From: Armigeres subalbatus
Taxonomy: Eukaryota > Arthropoda > Insecta > Diptera > Culicidae
Direction of reading: 5' to 3'
Length of the DNA: 64,000 bases
Assembly: GCF_024139115.2 (NCBI RefSeq)
Contig: NC_085140.1
Location: 51,609,907-51,673,906, forward strand
How positions within the stretch are numbered: the first letter of the stretch is position 1; every line of letters starts with the position of its first letter. Positions 56,850 through 64,000 of the stretch are shown here, in pieces. The position numbers and the translations under genes were made by a program. The notes under the pieces are model-generated. The model searched no databases, was not told the DNA's origin, and saw only the letters and a list, made by a program, of their open reading frames with translations.

Positions 56850-58524
56850 AGGATCACGATTGGAAGCTTGGAACATGGAACTGCAAGTCGCTAGGCTTCG
56901 CAGGTTGCGACAGGATAATCTACGATGAATTACATCCCCGCAACTTCGATGTCGTAGCGCTGCAGGAAATCTGCTGGACAGGACAGAAAGTGTGGAAAAG
57001 CGGGCATCGAGCGGCTACACTCACAAAAAACTCCGCATTAAATTCATGAGTTTACATATGGATTTTTGCAATGGGGGTTGCCAAATGCATTCCACATTTT
57101 CGACACATATATTTCATGCGCCCGCATGCATTACATGAGCGTTCATTCATATGTGGGTCATCGTATCCATGTGTGAATTTGTATGCAATTTGGTATGTGC
57201 CGGACACATGATATGCATATTTCAAAATACATGGATTTTTGCCATAAAGTATGTGTCGATTTTCCTGAGTGTACCTTCTACCAAAGCTGTGGCACCACCA
57301 ACGAGCTGAGAACCGGCTTCATAGTGCTGGGAAAGATGCGCCAACGCGTGATTGGGTGGCAGCCAATCAACGCAAGGATGTGCAAGCTGAGGATAAAAGG
57401 CCGTTTCTTCAACTATAGCATCATCAACGTGCATTGCCCACACGAAGGGAGATCCGACGACGAGAAAGAAGCGTTCTATGCGCAGCTTCAGCAGACATAC
57501 GATGGATGCCCACTGCGGGACGTCAAAATCGTCATCGGTGACATGAACGCTCAGGTAGGAAGGGAGGAAATGTATAGACCGATCATCGGACCGGATAGTC
57601 TGCATACCGTATCGAACGACAACGGCCAACGATGCATAAACTTTGCAGCCTTTTGCGGAACGGTAGTCCGAAGCACTTTCTTCCCCCGTAAGAATATCCA
57701 CAAGGCCACATGGAAATCACCTAATCAAGTAACGGAAAACCAAATCGACCACGTTCTAATCGAAGGTAAATTCTTCTCCGACATCATGAACGTACGCACT
57801 TACCGCAGTGCGAATATTGAATCCGACCACTACCTCGTCGCAGTATGTCTGCGCTCAAAACTCTCGACGGTGATCAACACGCGTCGGAGTCGTCCGCCGC
57901 GGCTTAACATTAGACTAGCCCAAGACTACGCGCAGCAGCTGGAAGTGGCACTCCCAACGGAAGAGCAGCTAGGCGTAGCATCTCTTGAAGATGGCTGGAG
58001 AGATATTCGATCCGCCATTGGAAGCACCGCAATCGCTGCACTAGGCACGGTGGCTCCGGATCAGAGAAACGACTGGTATGACGGCGAATGTGAGCAGTTA
58101 GTTGAGGAGAAGAATGCAGCATGGGCGAGATTGCTGCAACACCGCACGAGGGCGAACGAGACACGATACAAACGGGCGTGGAACAGACAAAACTCGATTT
58201 TCCGGAGGAAAAAGCGCCAGCAGGAAGATCGAGACCGTGAAGAGACGGAGGAACTGTACCGCGCTAATAACGCACGAAAGTTCTATGAGAAGTTGAACCG
58301 TTCACGTAAGGGCCACGTGCCACAGCCCGATATGTGTAAGGACATAAACGGGAACCTTCTTACGAACGAGCGTGAGGTGATCCAAAGGTGGCGGCAGCAC
58401 TCCGAAGAGCACCTGAATGGCGATATGGCAGACAACGGTGGCGGTATGGTAATGAACCTAGGAGCACGCGCGCAGGACATGCGACTTCCGGCTCCGAATC
58501 TCCAGGAAATCCAGGAGGAGATTG
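56850..58524 (+). pseudogene. Endonuclease domain and linker of the plus-strand RTE-like element
   Basis: Apurinic-type endonuclease (EEP fold) that nicks target DNA for target-primed reverse transcription. Visible motifs: KLGTWNCKS at the start, LQEICW, GDMNAQVG, the catalytic-type SDHYLV near 57830, then a charged linker. A 254-bp TA-flanked MITE at 57018-57271 interrupts the domain; removing it with one TA puts both sides back in the same frame. A second insertion of ~370 bp (58525-58894) cuts the linker before the reverse transcriptase. The start codon of the original protein is not clear. Confidence 0.8.
57018..57271. mobile_element. 254-bp TA-flanked MITE inside the endonuclease
   Basis: Ends CACTCACAAAAA and CACTCAGGAAAA are inverted; TA lies on both sides (57016-57017 and 57272-57273). 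Its CACTCA-type tips resemble those of 23014-23233. The coding frame on either side is continuous once it is ignored. Confidence 0.8.
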
Positions 58525-58894
58525 TGGGGAATAAAGTGAGTCCGAAAAATGCATTTGCATTTGTTGGTTACATTGATGGATAAAGTGGAACGTATTTCTT
58601 ATTTCATGATAAAAATAATGAAATATACAAAAATATTCAAAAATGACATTAATAGAATAAATGATAACGAATTTGAAATTTAATCGTAGTTGGCATTTGA
58701 AATGCCAGCATACTAAGAAGCTAATGAGAAGAAATTTGAAATTCATTCTCAGTAGGCTGACAGGAACGGTGAAAATAAACGATCATTCAGTGTTCTGTTT
58801 TTGAGGCGAGAACATGCGAATTATCCTTCGGTGTTCCACGCTTGTTTTCGTTGGTAAGAAGCGAATCGGAAGACGAATTTGCTTGGCTACGACA
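58525..58894. mobile_element. ~370-bp insertion in the LINE linker
   Basis: The minus-strand relative at 61627-63582 lacks it at the equivalent place. GAGATTG (58518-58524) and GAGATCG (58895-58901) flank it as a 7-bp duplication with one difference. No terminal inverted repeat or tail was recognised, so its class is unknown. Confidence 0.6.
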
Positions 58895-58901
58895 GAGATC
58901 G

Positions 58902-60402
58902 GCCGGCTGAAAAACAACAAAGCCCCTGGAGTTGACCAACTACCAGGAGAGCTGTTTAAACACGGTGGTGAAGCACTGGCTAGAGCGCTGCACTGGGTGA
59001 TTACCAAGGTTTGGGAGGATGAGGTTCTGCCGCAGGAGTGGATGGAAGGTGTCGTGTGTCTCATCTACAAAAAGGGCGATAAGCTGGATTGTAGCAACTA
59101 CCGCGCAATCACATTGCTGAACGCCGCCTACAAGGTACTCTCCCAAATTTTATGCCGTCGACTAACACTAATTGCAAGAGAGTTCGTGGGGCAGTACCAG
59201 GCGGGATTTATGGGTGAACGCTCTACCACAGACCAGGTGTTCGCCATACGTCAGGTATTGCAGAAATGCCGCGAATACAACGCGCCCACACATCATCTAT
59301 TTATCGACTTCAAAGCCGCATATGATACAATCGATCGGGACCAGCTATGGCAGCTAATGCACGAAAACGGATTTCCTGATAAACTGATACGGTTGATCAA
59401 GGCGACGATGGATCGGGTGATGTGCGTAGTTCGAGTTTCAGGGGCATTCTCGAGTCCCTTCGAAACCCGTAGAGGGTTACGGCAAGGTGATGGTCTTTCG
59501 TGTCTGCTATTCAACATCGCTTTGGAGGGAGTAATATGAAGGGCAGGGATTGACACGAGTGGTACGATTTTCACGAAGTCCGTCCAGTTATTTGGTTTCG
59601 CCGACGACATTGATATCATGGCACGTAACTTTGAGAGGATGAAGGAAGCCTACATCAGACTGAAAAGCGAAGCTAAACGGATTGGACTAGTCATCAACAC
59701 GTCGAAGACGAAGTACATGATAGGAAGAGGCTCAAGAGAGGTCAATGTGAGCCACCCACCACGAGTTTCTATCGGTGGAGACGAAATCGAGGTGGTTGAA
59801 GAATTCGTGTACTTGGGCTCACTGGTGACCGCCGATAACGATACCAGCAGAGAAATTCGGAGACGCATAGTGGCTGGAAATCGTACGTACTCTGGACTCC
59901 GCAAGACGCTCCGATCGAATAGAGTTCGCCGCCGTACCAAACTGACTATCTACAAAACGCTTATAAGACCGGTAGTTCTCTACGGACACGAGACCTGGAC
60001 GATGCTCGTGGAGGACCAACGCGCACTGGGAGTTTTCGAAAGGAAAGTGTTGCGTACCATCTATGGTGGGTTGCAGATGGCGGACGGTACGTGGAGGAGG
60101 CGAATGAACCACGAGTTGCATCAGCTGTTGGGAGAACCATCCATCGTTCACACCGCGTAAATCGGAAGACTGCGGTGGGTCGGGCACGTAGCCAGAATGT
60201 TGGACAGTAATCCGGTGAAAATGGTTCTCGACAACGATCCGACGGGAACAAGAAGGCGAGGTGCACAGCGGGCAAGGTGGATCGATCAGGTGGATGAGGA
60301 CTTGCGGACCCTCCGCAGACTGCGTGGTTGGCGAAGTGCAGCCTTGAACCGAGCTGAATGGAGAAGTCTTTTATGTCAGCACAGGCCACTCCGGCCTTAG
60401 TC
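58902..60402 (+). pseudogene. Reverse transcriptase domain of the plus-strand RTE-like element
   Basis: Copies the element RNA at the nicked target. Motifs in order: KAPGVDQLPGE, the DCSNYRAITLLNA block, GERSTTDQ, FIDFKAAYDTI with the first catalytic Asp, RRGLRQGDGLS, and FADDIDI with the catalytic Asp pair (about 59596). Two stops break it: TGA at about 59537 where the sibling copy has CGA, a CpG-type change, and TAA near 60158 where the sibling has AAA. The C-terminal part keeps GHVARM-type and RRRGAQRARW words. Confidence 0.85.
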
Positions 60403-61626
60403 TGATGATGAATAAATAAAACTTGACGACTATCTCATTGTCGCCGAGTCTGGCGCTGAGTGCTCGGCGCGGAAACCCAAAGGTGGGAATAAAATTTTGG
60501 GGCCTATGCGCAATATCATAAATTCTAAAAACACCTTAACCTTCTTCGGATATTAGGAAAAACCTACGAATAAGATTTTTTTTGCCAGATTTTTAATTTG
60601 TAAACGGTTAGAAAAAAGTACCTAATATTAGGTACTTTTCACTCAAATCGGGGGTTCAGTGTGGGAAACTAAATTCAAATTAACTAAAATTCACTTAATA
60701 TTAAGTAAAATATACTTAAATTTAAATAGAAACTAACCAAAAGCAGGAACCAATAACCGGGACGTGATTGTCCCGAAGAACCGATTAAAAAATCATGCAA
60801 CCCAGATGAGCTCACGAGACCAGCACCGCCAGAGGCGCTAGTGTATTTTACTCAAATTTTGGTAAATTTATTTAAACGTGTTTTGATAAGTGTAGACTTT
60901 TTTGCTGTGAGTTTTTGACAGATTCCTAACCTCACCCGTTTACGTTTATTTACGTTTTCCCGGTTTTCTCATCTCAGGTTTTCTCCGTCAGTAAATACCT
61001 AATAATTATTGGAATTATCCAATTATTATTAATTTCAATAAAATACTGGCGTTGGAAGAGTCATTTGGATCGTAATTTCTGGCGCGCGAGCCGGATCAGA
61101 GCGACCTGTGTACCATGCACGTAGCATCCGCTGTACTTGCGCTACGACAACGCTTGTGCCGATTTGAGCAAAGTGCACCGAGCTGTGTATTGCGGGACCA
61201 AATTTTCACCAGGACATTCGTCCTGCCGTGAAGCGAAGTTACTGCTACCGAGCTACCAGGAAAGGTGAGTCACTTTTTTTGCTTGAATTTAGTTATCCTC
61301 GGTTGACGTTTTTTCTCATCCATAGTTTGATCCAAAAGCATATTTCGACGTTGACCTCTAGTCCGAAATGACGCAAGTGAACTACATATTCGACACTCCC
61401 TCCGACAACTGTATATTTTTCGCCTTGGAATTGGAGTACGACCTCAAAGAAATACTGTACCACATCTGGCGAAGTAATTCAGGGAATAAGCCTTCTCAAT
61501 TTATCAAAGCTCTGGCTGGAAACAGCTTTTAAAAATGGCAAATGGATATCCTTCGTACTAGCTCTCGCCACTTACGATCTTCAAACTGGCAAACCTCGTC
61601 GTGGCGAACTGCACCAACGAGATCAT

Positions 61627-63582
61627 TTTTTATTTTTTATAATCAGACTAAGGCCGAAGTGGCCTGTGCGGTATATAAGAGTCTTCTCCATTCGGCTCGG
61701 TCCATGGCTACACGTCGCCAACCACGCAGTCTACGGAGGGTCCGCAAGTCATCTTCCACCTGATCGATCCACCTTGCCCGCTGCGCACCTCGCCTTCTTG
61801 TGCCCGTCGGATCGTTGTCGAGAACCATTTTCACCGGGTTACTGTCCGACATTCTGGCTACGTGCCCGGCCCATCGCAGTCGTCCGATTTTCGCGGTGTG
61901 AACGATGGATGGTTCTCCCAACAGCTGATGCAATTCGTGGTTCATTCGCCTCCTCCACGTACCGTCCGCCATCTGCACCCCACCATAGATGGTACGCAGC
62001 ACTTTCCTTTCGAAAACTCCAAGTGCGCGTTGGTCCTCCACGAGCATCGTCCAGGTCTCGTGTCCGTAGAGGACTACCGGTCTAATTAGCGTTTTGTAGA
62101 TTGTCAGTTTGGTACGGCGGCGAACTCTATTCGATCGGAGCGTCTTGCGGAGTCCAAAGTACGTACGATTTCCAGCCACTATGCGTCTCCGAATTTCTCT
62201 GCTGGTGTCATTTTCGGCAGTCACCAGTGAGCCCAAGTACACAAATTCTTCTACCACCTCGATTTCGTCACCACCGATGCAAACTCGCGGTGGGTGGCTC
62301 ACATTGTCTTCTCTTGAACCTCTTCCTATCATGTACTTCGTCTTCGACGTGTTGATGACTAGTCCGATCCGCTTAGCTTCCCTCTTCAGTCTGATGTAGG
62401 CTTCCTCCATCTTCTCAAAGTTACGTGCCATAATATCTATGTCGTCGGCGAAACCAAATAGCTGGACGGACTTATTGAAAATCGTACCACTCGTGTCAAT
62501 CCCTGCTCTTCGTATTACCCTTCCAAAGCGATGTTGAATAGCAAACACGAAAGACCATCACCTTGCCGTAACCCTCTGCGGGTTTCGAAGGGACTCGAGA
62601 ATGCCCCTGAAACTCGAACTACGCACATCACCCGATCCATCGTCGCTTTGATCAACCGTATCAGTTTATCCGGAAAACCGTGTTCGTGCATTAGCTGCCA
62701 TAGCTGGTCCCGATCGATTGTATCATATGCGGCTTTGAAGTCGATGAATAGATGATGTGTGGGCACGTTGTATTCGCGACATTTCTGCAGTACTTGGCGA
62801 ATGGCGAACACCTGGTCCGTGGTGGAGCGTTCGCCCATAAAACCCGCCTGGTACTGCCCCACGAACTCCCTTGCAGTTGGTGCTAGTCGACGGCATAAAA
62901 TTTGGGAGAGTACCTTGTAGGCGGCGTTCAGCAATGTGATTGCGCGGTAGTTGCTACAATCCAGCTTATCGCCCTTTTTGTAGATGGGACACACGACACC
63001 TTCCATCCACTCCTGCGGCAAAACTTCCTCCTCCCAAATCTTGGTAATGACCCAGTGCAGCGCTCTAGCCAGTGCCACACCACCGTGTTTAAATAGCTCT
63101 CCTGGTAGTTGGTCAACCCCAGGGGCTTTGTTGTTCTTCAGCCGGCCAATCTCCTCCTGGATTTCCTGGAGATCCGGAGCCGGTAGAATTATGTCCTGCG
63201 CGCGTTCTCCCAGGTCCATCACCATACCGCCATCTTCGTCTGCCACATCGCCATTCAGGTGTTCTTCGTAGTGCTGCCGCCACCTTCGGATCACCTCACG
63301 CTCGTTCGTAAGAAGGTTCCCGTTAATGTCCTTACACATATCAGGCTGTGGCACGTGGCCCTTACGTGAACGGTTTAACTTCTCATAGAACTTTCGTGTG
63401 TTATTAGCGCGGTACAGTTGCTCCGTCTCTTCACGGTCTCGATCTTCCTGCTGGCGCTTTTTCCTCCGGAAAATCGAGTTTTGTCTGTTCCGCGCCTGTT
63501 TATATCGTGCCTCGTTCGCCCTCGTGCGGTGTTGCAGCAATCTCGCCCATGCTGCATTCTTCTCTTCCACTAACTTCCACTA
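61627..63582 (-). mobile_element. 5'-truncated RTE-like non-LTR retrotransposon
   Basis: Minus-strand copy of the same family as 56707-60419, lacking the endonuclease. The exact 14-bp target duplication ACCAACGAGATCAT flanks it (61613-61626 and 63583-63596). The 3' end on the minus strand runs into TTATAAAAAATAAAAA. 5' truncation is normal for target-primed insertion. Confidence 0.9.
61643..63570 (-). pseudogene. Reverse transcriptase of the truncated RTE-like copy, one frameshift
   Basis: Two overlapping frames, 63570-62515 and 62548-61643, cover linker, reverse transcriptase and C-terminal tail. They contain KAPGVDQLPGE, GERSTTDQ, FIDFKAAYDTI, RRGLRQGDGLS and, after the break, FADDIDI. A one-base loss in the AAGGGTAATACG stretch near 62520, relative to the plus-strand copy, shifts the frame. 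All catalytic Asp residues remain. The single-base loss may be real or a sequencing error. Confidence 0.85.
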
Positions 63583-64000
63583 ACCAACGAGATCATCATG
63601 TATCTAATCGTGTGCTAGCTCTTCTTCACCTACTACATATTACGGACTCCGCTCTCTCCGGATAGATTCGCCAACTGCTATAGAGTGGCTGATCGCTTAT
63701 ACGAGTTCAACGTTGATTTAATGAAATGTGCTAAAAACAGGTTTACGATGCCAAAAGCTACTACAATCTGGTTTCCGTTGGTGAAAGCGATAACGTTCGT
63801 CGTCAGTTGTTCCAATGGTCGCCGCATGGTTCTCGTGCGGTACAAGCTCTCAAACTAGTCAAAACTTAAGTGTCGTGCTCTCCGAGAACCGTTGGGCTGA
63901 TGACTCTTTGCTACAACCGAAGAGCAAACAGATCATATAATGGTTTCCGAATCAATGTCTTCCTTCCACGTGTCCTGTAGTGGAGATGCGAATGGCCGTG

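Larger units (their letters stand above)
56707..60419 (+). mobile_element. RTE-like non-LTR retrotransposon, near full length, broken
   Basis: It is flanked by AACTTGACAACTAT (56693-56706) and AACTTGACGACTAT (60420-60433), a 14-bp target duplication with one change. The 3' end is a short A/T-rich tail, GATGATGAATAAATAAA, after the coding part. It encodes an endonuclease, a reverse transcriptase and a C-terminal tail, now broken by two insertions and two nonsense codons. The domain order and the C-terminal LRW-GHVARM/RRRGAQRARW words resemble the RTE clade, which includes JAM1 of Aedes; the clade is my inference. Confidence 0.85.
56608..64000 (+). mobile_element. Third, partial copy of the 11-kb segment's left part, split by two LINEs
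   Basis: 56608-56706 and 60420-60515 together reconstruct the inner part of the 320-bp repeat, for example GCCGAGTCTGGCGCTGAG. 60740-60970 matches 17700-17950, with CCGCCAGAGGCGCTAGTG and GTTTACGTTTATT words, and 61120-61350 matches the exon-donor region near 18.05-18.3 kb. Divergence is much greater than between the two tandem units. The 61613 insertion site and 63597-64000 continue it to the window edge. Short frames such as MTQVNYIFDTPSDN at 61369-61531 are protein-like but unidentified. Confidence 0.55.

Noticed and set aside
1..64000. Integrated virus sequence (flavivirus-, rhabdovirus-like or retroviral)
   Set aside because: The only polymerase-like sequence is the RTE-like reverse transcriptase with its endonuclease. 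I saw no nucleoprotein, capsid or RNA-dependent RNA polymerase motifs and no LTR pair.

Overview
The window looks like repeat-dense, gene-poor nuclear DNA of a culicine mosquito, most likely Aedes. Evidence: AT-rich sequence; four tRNA-headed SINE copies of the Feilai type with AAG/CTT tails; many small fold-back MITEs with TA, TTA/TAA, 6-, 7- and 8-bp target duplications; and RTE-like non-LTR retrotransposons. I find no intact host protein gene. Almost every open frame is a chance frame in a repeat or part of a broken transposon. The only host-gene relic I can name is a decayed fragment of splicing factor SF3B1 near 50.3-51.0 kb. There is no CRISPR array, operon, rRNA or functional tRNA.

Layout. 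1-10.4 kb: AT-rich DNA with MITEs, a 22-bp-TIR element, a tRNA-headed SINE split by a MITE, and a Feilai SINE with its target duplication. 10.42-12.12 kb: a near-perfect 1.7-kb palindrome with 787-bp arms. 12.1-15.3 kb: AT-rich sequence with small MITEs. 15.32-46.56 kb: a direct tandem duplication of a 14.6-kb unit. Each unit holds a Feilai copy, an 11-kb stretch bounded by 320-bp inverted repeats, and, inside that, a 4-kb foldback-type element whose arms contain ~151-bp tandem subrepeats in opposite orientations, plus many nested MITEs. The second unit alone carries a 2,036-bp hAT-like element with a nested 262-bp Helitron.

46.6-50.0 kb: exon-like repeat units, then a ~2.9-kb minisatellite of 23-bp units, each able to fold into a 7-bp hairpin with a UNCG tetraloop. 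It produces an artefactual 804-codon open frame. 50.3-51.3 kb: the SF3B1 relic. 51.6-55.3 kb: a degenerate AAATAAGACA-type array and a polypurine tract, broken up by palindromic elements, a 1.24-kb TTA/TAA element and a Feilai SINE. 55.4-56.3 kb: an element also present in inverted orientation at 9.6-10.4 kb. 56.6-64 kb: a third, diverged partial copy of the left part of the 11-kb unit, split by two RTE-like retrotransposons in opposite orientations, each with a 14-bp target duplication.

The elements do not form a pathway. The value of the window is its nesting order: empty sites, target duplications and the duplicated unit allow relative dating. Many differences between the two large copies are homopolymer-length changes, which suggests residual long-read assembly error, so single-base frameshifts should not be over-read.
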